Below, piece after piece: positions 32,045-43,821 of a DNA stretch of 48,755 bases. This DNA is from Acidobacteria bacterium SCN 69-37. Lineage in GTDB: Bacteria > Acidobacteriota > Vicinamibacteria > Vicinamibacterales > SCN-69-37. Position 1 is the stretch's first letter. Each line of letters opens with the position of its first letter. The translations under genes and the position numbers were made by a program. The notes beneath the pieces are model-generated. The model was not told the DNA's origin, made no database searches, and saw only the letters and a list, made by a program, of their open reading frames with translations. The stretch spans positions 1 to 48,755 of the forward strand of contig MEDJ01000014.1 of NCBI GenBank assembly GCA_001724025.1, read 5' to 3'.

Positions 32045-34837
32045 CTACGGCGCGCGGAAGAGCCGCAGGTTCTGGACGACCCAGGCCGGCGCGCCGGCGT
32101 CCGATCCGGTCTGCGTGATCCGTACGAACCTCGCGCGGACCGGGGCGAACGACGCCACTGTCAGCGGCAGGCCCTGGCCGCTCGCGACAGGACTCGACCA
32201 CGTGGTGCCGTCCATCGAGACCTGCACCTGGTACGCGCGCGGATAGCCCGGCGTCGGTGGTTCGGCGGCCGGGGCCGCGCCGCCTCGGCCGCCGCGCCCG
32301 CCGCCGCGGCCCACACTGCCGAGCGGTCCACCGCCCGCCGCGTCGAACTGCACCTCGGTCAGCAGCACGGGTTCGGGCAGGGCCACCTGGAACCACATCC
32401 CGGCCTGCTGCGGCGTGCCGGAGGTCCAGCCGCGCAACGTGAGTCCGGACGCCGCCGCATCGCTGTTGTGACTGGCCGTCACCGTCCACGTCGGCTGCGG
32501 CTGCAGATCGACGGGCAGCGCGCGCTCGATCTCGTCGGCGGTCCACATCGACGCGCGATCCGCCGACGCCGCGCGCACGCGCGCGACGTCGGCCGGCGTG
32601 ATGAACGTGCCCGTGTTGCCGAACGCGTTCCTGATGTACGAACCGACGTCGGCCATCCATCCGTCGGTCTGCTGGCCCATCGGAATCATGACCTGCACGT
32701 AGTCGCGGCCGGCGACCGGTCCCGTCAGTCCGTGCAGCAACGTCTTGATCACGTAATCGCGATGCGCCTGCACGCGTGGCGATCCCGCGAGTGCGGGCGC
32801 CATGGTGGCGCCAGACGGGCCGCCGGCCATCGGCGCGCCACGGCCGTCCTCGCCGTGGCACTCGAAGCAGAGCTCACCGTAGATCGCCTCGCCCCGCGCG
32901 ATCTGCTGCTGGTGCTCCGGGCTGAGCGCGGCCGGCGCCGTGACCGCGCTCGGCGGCGGATCGAGCAGGAACCGCCCGATCTCCTGCACACCGCGGGCCT
33001 GGTTCGACGCCATCGCCGCGGCAATCACCGCCTTCGCGTCGGCCGCCTTCAGCACGTTCAGCGTGAGGAGAGCCTGTACAGTCACGTCGATGTCCGCGTC
33101 TTTCGCGGCCGCGGCGTAGTCGGCGGCAAACGATCGGTCGCCTGCCTTGTAGAGCGTCTCGCTGGCACGCAGAGCCTGCACGCGCATCCGCGGGTTCGGA
33201 TCCGCCAGCACCCCGCGCACGAGCGCCGCATCGAGCGCGTCGAGCCCCTCGAGCGTCCACAGCGAGTGGAACCGCGCGAGCAGGTTCGTGGACGTGCGCG
33301 CCAGTTGCTGCAGGGCCGGGACGACGGATCGATCCTGCTTCAGGATGATCAGCCGCTGCGCCGTGTCGCGCCACCAGCCGTTCGGGTGGCTCAGGTGCGC
33401 CACCAGTTGCGCGGCCGACTCGTGCAACATGCGAGGCTGCGTACGGTCGAGATCGATCCCGTCCGTGGCCGGCACCGGCATGTCCATCGACGTCGGTCCC
33501 GCTGCCGTTCCGTCGTACCGCAGCCGCCAGATCCGGCCGTACTGCGTCACCTTGTCGAGTTGATACTGCTCGACCTTCGCCCGTAGGTACGAGCCGCGCG
33601 GCACCCACTGCGCTTCCTGGATGATGCCGTGGTACATGTCCGCGATGTAGACGGCGCCATCCGGTCCCGTCTTGATGTTGACCGGCCGGAACAGCGGATC
33701 GGTGCCGAGCAGGAACTCGGATCCCGGGTGCGCGTTCTGCAGTTGCGTCAGGCCATCACGCTTCACGATCGTGGCACGCCGTACGAGGCGCCCGACCGGC
33801 TCGGTGATCAACAGATCGCCGACGAGATCCGCGGGCAGGCGATGCGACCGGACGACATCGGCACCCGACGTCGCGGTGAAGTGATTGAGCGAGCCGAGCG
33901 GCTGGCGGATGCGGCGCATGCCCCCCTGCATGTCGCCGATGCCCGGCGCGGGCCACACCGTCTGGAACTCGGGCTCGAAGCCGTCGTCGAGCGTGAGCGC
34001 GCCGTAGTGGATCGGGAACTGGAAGTTCACCGGTCCGCGCTCGGCGCCCGCGTTGATGAACCACGGCTTGCCGTCATCGTCCTGCGTCAGGCCGAACGAT
34101 GCGCCGTTGGGCGCCGTCGGCTCGCGCAGGATGCCGCCGGGCGTCCAGCGGAACCGGAACGCGTTGTACGTGCTGTAAATCCAGTTGTCGAGCGCCCAGA
34201 CGAACCCGGCCTGCTCGTGCTCGACGTTGCCGTCGCGACCGCGCCCGACGCCCGTGTACCACACGGTCTTCGTGTCGGCCACGCCGTCACCGTTCGTATC
34301 GCACAGCTTGATCACGTCGTCCGAGTGCGTCTCGTTGGTGAGGAGGCAGTCGTTGTCGATCGTCAGGATCATCCGCGGCCAGACGAGGCCGTCGGCGAAC
34401 ACGGTGTGCCTGTCGTAGGTCCCGTCGCCGTTGGTGTCCTCCCATCGACTGATGCGATTGATCGGATCGTGCTCGCGCGTCGCGTCCGCGTCGATCATGT
34501 AGCTGCGGAACTCCGAGACGTACATCCGGCCGTTGCCGTCCCAGTCGATGACCGCCGGATTGTTGATATCGGGATCGGCAGCCACGAGTTCGAGGCGATA
34601 GCCCGCGGGCAGCAGGAACGTCGCGGCTTCCTCCTGCGGCGTTCGCGGCCGGATCGGCGGCTTCGGCGAGAAGTCGGCGCCGACGTTCGGATTGCCGGTC
34701 GGCGCGCCGTCGGGCGTGATCGTCCCGCGGCCCGGTCCCTGAGCCGACACACCCCACGACGCCGCGGCCACGACCCCGGCGGTCAACAGGCAGCCCACAG
34801 GCCCGCGCCACGCGGTACAGAAGCGATGCTGGAACAT
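32045..34837 (-). CDS. Secreted propeller/HEAT/cytochrome c dehydrogenase (PVC-type)
   Basis: A 930-residue exported redox protein from ATG 34837. Signal peptide to about residue 33. Residues about 60-420 are a glucose-dehydrogenase-like beta-propeller (AGYRLELVAADPDINNPAVI, DGNGRMYVSEFRSYM, DTNGDGVADTKTVW, IKTGPDGAVYIADMYHG). About 450-620 are HEAT-like helices (RGVLADPNPRMRVQALRASE). About 640-740 are one cytochrome c domain (GEAIYGELCFECHGEDGRG, CxxCH, with Met ligand in VMIPMGQQ). A Gly/Arg-rich insert (SVGRGGGRGGRGG) and an F5/8-type-C-like sandwich end the chain. This layout is typical of Planctomycetes and Acidobacteria and presumed to oxidise a sugar, passing electrons to c-type haem. 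The substrate is unknown. TATAAT ends eight bases before the start. Confidence 0.88.
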   Translation of the reverse strand: MFQHRFCTAWRGPVGCLLTAGVVAAASWGVSAQGPGRGTITPDGAPTGNPNVGADFSPKPPIRPRTPQEEAATFLLPAGYRLELVAADPDINNPAVIDWDGNGRMYVSEFRSYMIDADATREHDPINRISRWEDTNGDGTYDRHTVFADGLVWPRMILTIDNDCLLTNETHSDDVIKLCDTNGDGVADTKTVWYTGVGRGRDGNVEHEQAGFVWALDNWIYSTYNAFRFRWTPGGILREPTAPNGASFGLTQDDDGKPWFINAGAERGPVNFQFPIHYGALTLDDGFEPEFQTVWPAPGIGDMQGGMRRIRQPLGSLNHFTATSGADVVRSHRLPADLVGDLLITEPVGRLVRRATIVKRDGLTQLQNAHPGSEFLLGTDPLFRPVNIKTGPDGAVYIADMYHGIIQEAQWVPRGSYLRAKVEQYQLDKVTQYGRIWRLRYDGTAAGPTSMDMPVPATDGIDLDRTQPRMLHESAAQLVAHLSHPNGWWRDTAQRLIILKQDRSVVPALQQLARTSTNLLARFHSLWTLEGLDALDAALVRGVLADPNPRMRVQALRASETLYKAGDRSFAADYAAAAKDADIDVTVQALLTLNVLKAADAKAVIAAAMASNQARGVQEIGRFLLDPPPSAVTAPAALSPEHQQQIARGEAIYGELCFECHGEDGRGAPMAGGPSGATMAPALAGSPRVQAHRDYVIKTLLHGLTGPVAGRDYVQVMIPMGQQTDGWMADVGSYIRNAFGNTGTFITPADVARVRAASADRASMWTADEIERALPVDLQPQPTWTVTASHNSDAAASGLTLRGWTSGTPQQAGMWFQVALPEPVLLTEVQFDAAGGGPLGSVGRGGGRGGRGGAAPAAEPPTPGYPRAYQVQVSMDGTTWSSPVASGQGLPLTVASFAPVRARFVRITQTGSDAGAPAWVVQNLRLFRAP

Positions 34838-34845
34838 GGGCACGG

Positions 34846-34851
34846 ATTATA
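34846..34851 (-). promoter_or_regulatory. TATAAT -10 directly before the dehydrogenase start (leaderless type)
   Basis: Exact TATAAT on the minus strand with eight bases before ATG 34837. A start point 7-8 bases after a -10 would fall one or two bases before the ATG. No Shine-Dalgarno is present. It sits between the ilvE stop (34868) and this gene, so the dehydrogenase need not depend on ilvE readthrough. Confidence 0.6.
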
Positions 34852-34867
34852 GCCGTCGCTTCGTGCC

Positions 34868-35779
34868 TCACCATACCGGCGTGAGCCAGGCGTGACGCGC
34901 CTGCACACGCCCTCGCACGACGGCCTCGAAATGGGCCGACAACCGCGTCGTGACCGGGCCGACCTGGCCGTCGCCAATCGTCCGTCGATCGACGGATCGG
35001 ACCGGCGTGATCTCGGCGCCCGTGCCGCACAGGAACATTTCATCGGCGACGTAGAGTTCCGTCCGGCCAATCGGCCGCTCGACGAACGGGATGCCGAGAT
35101 CCTCCTGCGCCAGCGCGATGAGGCTCTGCCGCGTGATGCCGTCCAGGTTGTCCTCGGTGCTCGGCGGCGAGATCAAGCGCCCTTCGCGCACGATGAACAC
35201 ATGCTCGGCCGATCCTTCCGAGACGTGGCCATCCTCGGTGAGGAGGATCGCTTCGGTGTACCCGTGATCGATCGCCTCGCGCCGGGCGAGCGCGCTGTTG
35301 AGATACCCGCCCGTGGCCTTCGCGCGGGCCGGCAGCGCGTTCTCGCGCACGCGACGCCAGCTCGACACGCAGACATCGATGGCCCCGGACGACAGGTACC
35401 GGCCCAGCGGCGCGCAGAAGATGGCCGTCTCGCTCGTCTCCGGATCGAGGATCGGGGACAGCTCGTTGGAATTGGCGAACACGATCGGCCGCACATACGC
35501 GTCCCCGCGCATCTCGTTCCGCCGCAGCAGTTCGACGATGATGCCGGCCATCGTCTCGACGGAGCCCGGCAGCCGGAGCCGCAGGATGTGCGCCGACTGC
35601 TCGAGCCGCCGCACGTGACGATCGAGACGAAACACGTGGACCTGTGTCCCCTCGTCCGTGCGGTACGCGCGGATGCCGCCAAAACAGCCGAGTCCGTAGT
35701 TCAGCGCGCGCGATCGGACGGAAATGGTGGCCTCGGGCTCGGGCCGGAACGCGCGCTTGAAGTAGATGACGGGATCCAT
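34868..35779 (-). CDS. ilvE: Branched-chain amino acid aminotransferase
   Basis: A 303-residue class IV (D-amino-acid-aminotransferase fold) PLP enzyme catalysing the last step of Leu, Ile and Val synthesis. Motifs: RSRALNYGLGCFGGIRAY near the N-terminus, the PLP lysine Lys154 in ARAKATGGYLNSALARREA, then ILLTEDGHVSEGSAEHVFIV, DNLDGITRQSLIALA and EMFLCGTGAEITPVRSVD. The last of these is typical of IlvE rather than D-amino acid transaminase. Start ATG 35779 has AGGAGGAG five bases upstream. It is 176 bases downstream of metH on the same strand; a small hairpin (CGGCTC/GAGCCG, 35829-35843) lies between. No leader peptide or T-box is visible. Confidence 0.93.
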   Translation of the reverse strand: MDPVIYFKRAFRPEPEATISVRSRALNYGLGCFGGIRAYRTDEGTQVHVFRLDRHVRRLEQSAHILRLRLPGSVETMAGIIVELLRRNEMRGDAYVRPIVFANSNELSPILDPETSETAIFCAPLGRYLSSGAIDVCVSSWRRVRENALPARAKATGGYLNSALARREAIDHGYTEAILLTEDGHVSEGSAEHVFIVREGRLISPPSTEDNLDGITRQSLIALAQEDLGIPFVERPIGRTELYVADEMFLCGTGAEITPVRSVDRRTIGDGQVGPVTTRLSAHFEAVVRGRVQARHAWLTPVW

Positions 35780-35955
35780 CGGTCTCCTCCTCGTGTGGCC
35801 GGACAGCCGAGGATTCCCGATGAACCCGCGGCTCGTCGAGCCGGGGTCCGTCGCGTCTGCCTACACGTCGACGGCCCCGCTCGTCCCCGTAAGGACGACG
35901 GCAACGACGACGCGAAGGATGGGCGACGACATGTGGAAGCGCGAGAATATCACGC

Positions 35956-39806
<3,851 letters not shown>

Positions 39807-39810
<4 letters not shown>

Positions 39811-40781
39811 GGCTGTCGCTTCCTCGTTCTGGCGGTCGTCCGGACCGCCTCGGGCTTGCTGCCGATCGCCAGGACGACGGCGAACGGATCACGGGACTTG
39901 CGGGCGCCTGCGCGCGTCCGGACATGGAGCAGGCCGGCGTCGGCGAGGAGCTGCTGCAGCGTCGACTCGCGGAATCCGAGCGTGCGATCGCCGAGCGTCT
40001 CGCGTACCCACGTTTCGTCGTGCTCGCGCAGATCGAGAATCAGCACGCGGCCGCCGGGGACGAGAATCCGCGCGGCCTCGGCCACGGCACGGGCCGGATC
40101 GGCCGCATGGTGGAGCGCCTGGGACAGCAGCGCGAGATCGAACGCCGACGACTCGAGCGGCAGGTGTTCCAGATCGCCGCGCTTCCACGTGATGTTGGCC
40201 GCGCGACGACGCTGCGCGAGCGCCCGCGCCCTGGCCAGCACGGCCGGCGATCGATCGACGCCCACGACGTGCGATGCCCAGCGCGAGGTTTCGATCGTCA
40301 GGTAGCCCTCGCCGCAGCCCAGGTCCGCCACGCGCAGCGGCGGCAGCAGCAGCCCGAGTGCGCGCGACCAGGCAGCCCAGCTCCGTCCGGGCACGAGCTG
40401 GCGGGTGTCGCGGCCTGCGGCGCTGTGGTCGAGGAAGCTCTCCTTCCGCTGGCGCAGCACTTCCTGGAGCCGCGCATCGTCGGCCTTGACGGCCGGCTGG
40501 TCGCTGGCGCGCACGAACTGCTCCAGCAGCGCGTCACCCAGCGCGCCGAAGCCCCGCTGCTGGAAGTCGGTCAGCCTGTGGTACGTGAAGCCGCCGGCCT
40601 TCTGCTCCTCGACGAGCCCGACGTCCTTGAGGAGCTTGAGGTGTCGCGACACGCCGGACTGTGCCAGGCCGAGCACCGCCGTGAGTTCCGTGACGTTCAG
40701 TCGCTCCAGGCTCAGCAGCCGCAGCAGCCGGAGCCGGGCCTCGTCTCCCAGGAGCCTGTAACAGGCGGAGGCGTCTTTCAC
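39807..40781 (-). CDS. ArsR-type regulator fused to SAM-dependent methyltransferase
   Basis: A 324-residue two-domain protein. Residues 1-90 are an ArsR winged helix ([40 protein letters not shown] recognition helix, [14 protein letters not shown] wing) without the usual metal-binding Cys pair. Residues about 130-310 are a class I methyltransferase ([52 protein letters not shown]). The order and coupling to metH suggest the second domain senses SAM or SAH and tunes methionine cycling; this is inference. GTG 40781 lacks a ribosome site, and TAGATT at 40794-40789 ends seven bases before it, so the transcript is probably leaderless. Divergent from the small gene at 40864. Confidence 0.9.
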
Positions 40782-40863
40782 ATCACTTAATCTACCTGTA
40801 TGGATACCGATCTGGCAACCCGGGCGTCACCAGGTCGGCTCCGTGGTGCGATAAGCTGAGCGC

Positions 40864-41139
40864 GTGCGTCCCGATCTCCACCGCCTCGCGGCGCGCGTTG
40901 CCTGGTGGGACACGCCGGCACACACCGTATCCCGGTTGGACCACTTCCTCGCGCGCGTCATGACGCTGGGCACGTGGGATGACGTCAACGCCATCGAGGC
41001 GTTCTACGGGGCGAGCCGGCTGCGCCAGGCCCTGCAATCGGCGTCTCCCGGTATCTTCGACGCCCGTTCGTGGCACTACTGGCATCTCCGTCTCGATCTC
41101 GGCGACGCGGGTCCCCTGCCGACGCGACACCTGACGTGA
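40864..41139 (+). CDS. Small protein of the kind found upstream of AbiEii toxins
   Basis: A 91-residue protein from GTG 40864; TAAGCT ends six bases before it. It has helical, Trp-rich sequence: RLAARVAWWDTPAHTVSRLD, FLARVMTLGTWDDVNAIEAF and GIFDARSWHYWHLRLDL. From memory of similar loci I associate this family with genes directly preceding AbiEii/AbiGii nucleotidyltransferases, where it would be the antitoxin-like partner. Here the toxin gene overlaps it by four bases (GTGA) but survives only as a 26-residue stump, leaving this an orphan. It reads divergently from the ArsR-methyltransferase/metH operon. Confidence 0.65.
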   Translation: MRPDLHRLAARVAWWDTPAHTVSRLDHFLARVMTLGTWDDVNAIEAFYGASRLRQALQSASPGIFDARSWHYWHLRLDLGDAGPLPTRHLT

Positions 41140-41216
41140 ACACGTTCGAACCGCGCCTCGACGTCCTGCCACCAGCACAGCGCCGCCTCTGGAACGAGGT
41201 CCGCGGCGCGATCTGA
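41136..41216 (+). pseudogene. AbiEii-type nucleotidyltransferase, N-terminal stump
   Basis: GTG 41136 overlaps the stop of the small gene. The 26 residues NTFEPRLDVLPPAQRRLWNE then VRGAI match the way AbiEii-family toxins begin (FxPRxDVLPPAQRxLW). The GG(T/S)-D-x-D catalytic part is gone. The TGA lies inside sequence homologous, on the other strand, to the partner gene at 43451-43729, so the stump ends at a deletion or inversion junction near 41211. Confidence 0.6.
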
Positions 41217-41296
41217 CGGTCTTCGCTGTCGCGGTCCACGTCCAGCGACAACCGGGTGCGATGCACAACAGGCTCGCACGTCGCGATCATGGGCAT
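41217..41296 (-). pseudogene. Fragment of a second copy of the nucleotidyltransferase partner gene
   Basis: Read on the minus strand from ATG 41296, the peptide HRTRLSLDVDRDSEDRQIA parallels RRARLSLDTDRDIEDLQIA at the start of the intact gene at 43451-43729. The DNA also aligns over about 50 bases (41211-41262 with 43660-43711). The match ends abruptly where the AbiEii stump begins. The frame runs on without similarity to anything else I recognise. Confidence 0.55.
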
Positions 41297-41325
41297 GGAT
41301 ACAGGCGGGCTCCACATCGCCTGAC

Positions 41326-42237
41326 TCACGGCAGGCTCTCGGCCACGGCGATGGCGTGTTCGCGGCTCCGGCTGCCGACGACATAGAAGCGATCGCCGGA
41401 CGCACGGGCAATGGAAGCCAGTTCGACTGTCCCACGGGCGGTCGTGTGCGTCCTGATCCACGCGTCGCCCGTCCGCAGCTGTACACGTTCGACCGACTCG
41501 CGCTCATCGACCTGCTCGTGCAGCAGATACGCCGGATTGATCGCATATGCCAGCCCGACGGCGTCGGCCTGATCGGCAGGCACGCCAAGCGCGAGGAAGA
41601 CCTTGGCCGCCAGATCGTTCAGCGGAATGCCGACCGGCACGTCGAGCGTCGGCAGCGGACTCTGATAGACAGTCAGGAAGTCGCCGTACCAGGCGAACAC
41701 CGACTTCGATACCTGTGTCCGGATACGGGCGCCTTCCCACGCAGCCGGCACAGTGTCGGCCGTCGCGCCGGCCCGCGCGAGCGCGGCTTCGAGCTTGCGG
41801 ACGTCAATCACGTCTTCGACGACCTGAGGACCGATCACCATGAAGTCCTGCGGCACGCCCGCCAGATCCTGCGGGGGCAGATGCAGTCGGAAGCCCGCCG
41901 TCTCTTCGGCCTCGGCCTGCGCCGTCACGCGCTCGAGTCCCTCGGTGGCAATGTGCCGCGTCAGCGGCCATTCGGCCGCCGTAGCCACCACGTCCACACG
42001 CGCCATCGTCCACCGCGCCCACACGTCCTGCGCGTACGTGCGGACCTGTGGCGTCAGCGCCACGACCACGAGCCCCATCGCCATGACACCGGCCGCGACG
42101 AGTCCGCGCGACATCCGAGGCGTGTCGATCGTCGCGTCCAGGCGCGCGCGTGCGTGTACGACGTCAGCTGTCCATGTCGGCATCAGCGCATCCAGTTGAC
42201 GCGCCACGAACGGGTCATCGTGTGTCTGTGGGTCCAT
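41326..42237 (-). CDS. Membrane-anchored anti-sigma-like protein
   Basis: A 303-residue protein that overlaps the ECF sigma factor gene by 23 bases. The cytoplasmic N-terminus (about 1-40, MDPQTHDDPFVARQLDALMP) is short, with no zinc-binding HxxxCxxC. One membrane helix lies at about 43-62 (RGLVAAGVMAMGLVVVALTP). The rest (about 63-303) is periplasmic with no recognised domain; phrases such as GVPQDFMVIGPQVVEDVIDV and GDRFYVVGSRSREHAIAVAE suggest an alpha/beta sensor. The topology and gene order are those of an anti-sigma factor, but the short N-terminus leaves this open. Start ATG 42237 has GGGAG 11 bases upstream. Confidence 0.7.
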   Translation of the reverse strand: MDPQTHDDPFVARQLDALMPTWTADVVHARARLDATIDTPRMSRGLVAAGVMAMGLVVVALTPQVRTYAQDVWARWTMARVDVVATAAEWPLTRHIATEGLERVTAQAEAEETAGFRLHLPPQDLAGVPQDFMVIGPQVVEDVIDVRKLEAALARAGATADTVPAAWEGARIRTQVSKSVFAWYGDFLTVYQSPLPTLDVPVGIPLNDLAAKVFLALGVPADQADAVGLAYAINPAYLLHEQVDERESVERVQLRTGDAWIRTHTTARGTVELASIARASGDRFYVVGSRSREHAIAVAESLP

Positions 42238-42799
42238 ATCGTTTCTCGTACTCCCGGCGGAAGGCCGTCTGGGCACGGACCAGCAGGCTTCCCACGTAGG
42301 AGGGATTGAGGTTGAGTCCCGCGGCCAGTTGCTGATAGCTCAGGCCCTCGCTGCGCAGCACGAGCAACGCGGCGTGCCGCCGGCTCAACGCTGCCAGCAC
42401 GATGCGCGTCCGCTGTCGATCGCTACGTGCGTCGAAGATTTCTGCGGGTGTCGGCGGCGCGAGCCGCATGAGCTGCAGCGCGTAATCGAGGCGACGACGA
42501 CGATGCACACGACGCAGCTCATCGAGCGCCTGCCGGACGGCCGTGCGCACCAGCCACCCCTCGGCCCGATCGCCGTGTGCGGACGCCGTGCGCCACCATT
42601 TCAGGAAGACGTCGACCGCCAGTTCCTCCGCGCGGGCCTGGTCATGGATGACGCGGCCGATGACGCGGGCAATGCGCGCATAGTGCGCGCGGAAGACGAG
42701 ACCCAGATGTTCGGTCGAGTCGCCGGCAGCGGTGGCCGTCCCGGTCGCGGTCCGTGCGTTCACACCACAAGAACGCGCGAGGGACGAGGTTTGTGGCAT
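42215..42799 (-). CDS. ECF-type RNA polymerase sigma factor
   Basis: A 194-residue sigma-70 family regulator. Region 2 spans about residues 38-95 (LGLVFRAHYARIARVIGRVI, AEELAVDVFLKWWRTAS). Region 4 spans about 135-185 (LAALSRRHAALLVLRSEGLS, YQQLAAGLNLNPSYVGSLLV). The chosen start ATG 42799 gives a plausible N-terminus but no clear ribosome site; GTG starts further up to 42880 are possible. The region 4 sequence NLNPSYVGSLLVRAQ, in place of the usual SxxTVKSRLxRAR, is shared with a subgroup paired with membrane anti-sigma proteins like its neighbour. Its own promoter motif could not be identified. Confidence 0.88.
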   Translation of the reverse strand: MPQTSSLARSCGVNARTATGTATAAGDSTEHLGLVFRAHYARIARVIGRVIHDQARAEELAVDVFLKWWRTASAHGDRAEGWLVRTAVRQALDELRRVHRRRRLDYALQLMRLAPPTPAEIFDARSDRQRTRIVLAALSRRHAALLVLRSEGLSYQQLAAGLNLNPSYVGSLLVRAQTAFRREYEKRYGPTDTR

Positions 42800-42881
42800 C
42801 GACGAGTCGCGATGGACACGCTGGGTTTCACACGGGCACCGCGGCCGACGGCCGACAATGAGCGCCCCCACGTACAACACG

Positions 42882-43454
42882 CTAACCGATCGCTTCTCGA
42901 CGCGCGCGTTCGAGCAGATCGAGCAGCCCGTGTTCGATCGCCAGCAACGTCACGTAGGCGTCGTCGAGCCGCCCCCCCTGCACCAGCAGGATCGAGAGCA
43001 CGTCGCGCCACTGTCGGTCCGACACTTCGCCACCGTCGCGGTACCACAACAACTTCTGGATCAGGATGTCTTCCGGCGAGTGCACGAACCATCGGCGAAG
43101 AGGATCGTCGCTCACGACGACAGACCGACGACGTTCGAGTTGACGGCGATCGAGTGTTGACCGGGCAACGAACAGGTCCACCTTGATGCCCGAGTTGCGA
43201 TGAATGACGTTGACCGACGAACCACTGGCAATGGCGCGCGTGACTGCGTCGACGTCGGCATAGAACGCCGGCCCCAGCGCGTTGACGAACGGCTCCGCGT
43301 GCGCCCGTGTCATCGCGACGACGATATCGACGTCGATGGACGCCCGGGGCTCACCGCCGAAGGAACTGGCCATCGACCCGCCGACCGAATAACGGACCCC
43401 GAGTCCTTCGAGGGCGTCGATCACGGCCGAGGCGACGACGACCATGTCGCTCAT
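42882..43454 (-). CDS. Minimal nucleotidyltransferase, putative toxin of a two-gene module
   Basis: A 190-residue Pol-beta-superfamily nucleotidyltransferase. The active-site pattern is complete: GGS at 25-27 (RYSVGGSMASSFG), Asp41 and Asp43 (ASIDVDIVVAM) and the third carboxylate Asp93 (GIKVDLFVAR). The C-terminal half is helical (RRWFVHSPEDILIQKLLWYR, SDRQWRDVLSILLV). Such enzymes resemble AbiEii and MNT/MenA proteins that modify tRNA or protein with nucleotides. It overlaps the upstream small partner gene by ATGA. The pair looks like a type II or IV toxin-antitoxin module, but it may equally be a housekeeping nucleotidyltransferase of unknown target. Confidence 0.82.
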   Translation of the reverse strand: MSDMVVVASAVIDALEGLGVRYSVGGSMASSFGGEPRASIDVDIVVAMTRAHAEPFVNALGPAFYADVDAVTRAIASGSSVNVIHRNSGIKVDLFVARSTLDRRQLERRRSVVVSDDPLRRWFVHSPEDILIQKLLWYRDGGEVSDRQWRDVLSILLVQGGRLDDAYVTLLAIEHGLLDLLERARREAIG

Positions 43455-43729
43455 GGGTCGAGGTGGTCGAGTTCAGGGTAGGCGCGACGCGCCACGTCAT
43501 GGCCCAGCGTGAGTCCTGCAAACCGTGCGATGATCTCGCGCTCGTCTGCATCCGGATACCGCGTTCGCAGGCCGGCGAGTGCGAGCTGTCTGGCTGCGGC
43601 CGACGCCCCGGCGACGACGCGTGCGATGTCGATCGTCGACGAAACGCGCCACGCGGCAATCTGCAGGTCTTCAATGTCCCGGTCGGTATCCAGCGACAAC
43701 CGGGCGCGACGCGAAGCCGGAACACTCAC
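43451..43729 (-). CDS. Small partner of the nucleotidyltransferase, putative antitoxin
   Basis: A 92-residue helical protein from GTG 43729, coupled to the nucleotidyltransferase by a 4-base overlap. Sequence features: RRARLSLDTDRDIEDLQIAA, ARVVAGASAAARQLALAGLR and TRYPDADEREIIARFAGLTL. The AARQLALAGLRxRxPDAxExEI pattern is one I know as a conserved neighbour of nucleotidyltransferase genes in several phyla. There is no DNA-binding motif I can identify. TATAAT at 43741-43736 ends six bases before the start, so the module is probably transcribed without a leader. A fragment of a second copy lies at 41217-41296. Confidence 0.75.
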   Translation of the reverse strand: MSVPASRRARLSLDTDRDIEDLQIAAWRVSSTIDIARVVAGASAAARQLALAGLRTRYPDADEREIIARFAGLTLGHDVARRAYPELDHLDP

Positions 43730-43735
43730 GCCGCG

Positions 43736-43741
43736 ATTATA
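43736..43741 (-). promoter_or_regulatory. TATAAT -10 directly before the two-gene module (leaderless type)
   Basis: Exact TATAAT on the minus strand, six bases before GTG 43729. No Shine-Dalgarno is present between it and the start. Confidence 0.6.
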
Positions 43742-43821
43742 GACACAGACAGATGCCGCTCCGGGAACACACAGACATCCCCAGCGGAGTGGCTGACAGA
43801 GTCAGCGCTCGATCGCACCGG

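Noticed and set aside
40782..40863. SAM or cobalamin riboswitch before the metH operon
   Set aside because: Only 82 bases separate the divergent starts, and none of the conserved riboswitch cores is present; the transcript seems leaderless.
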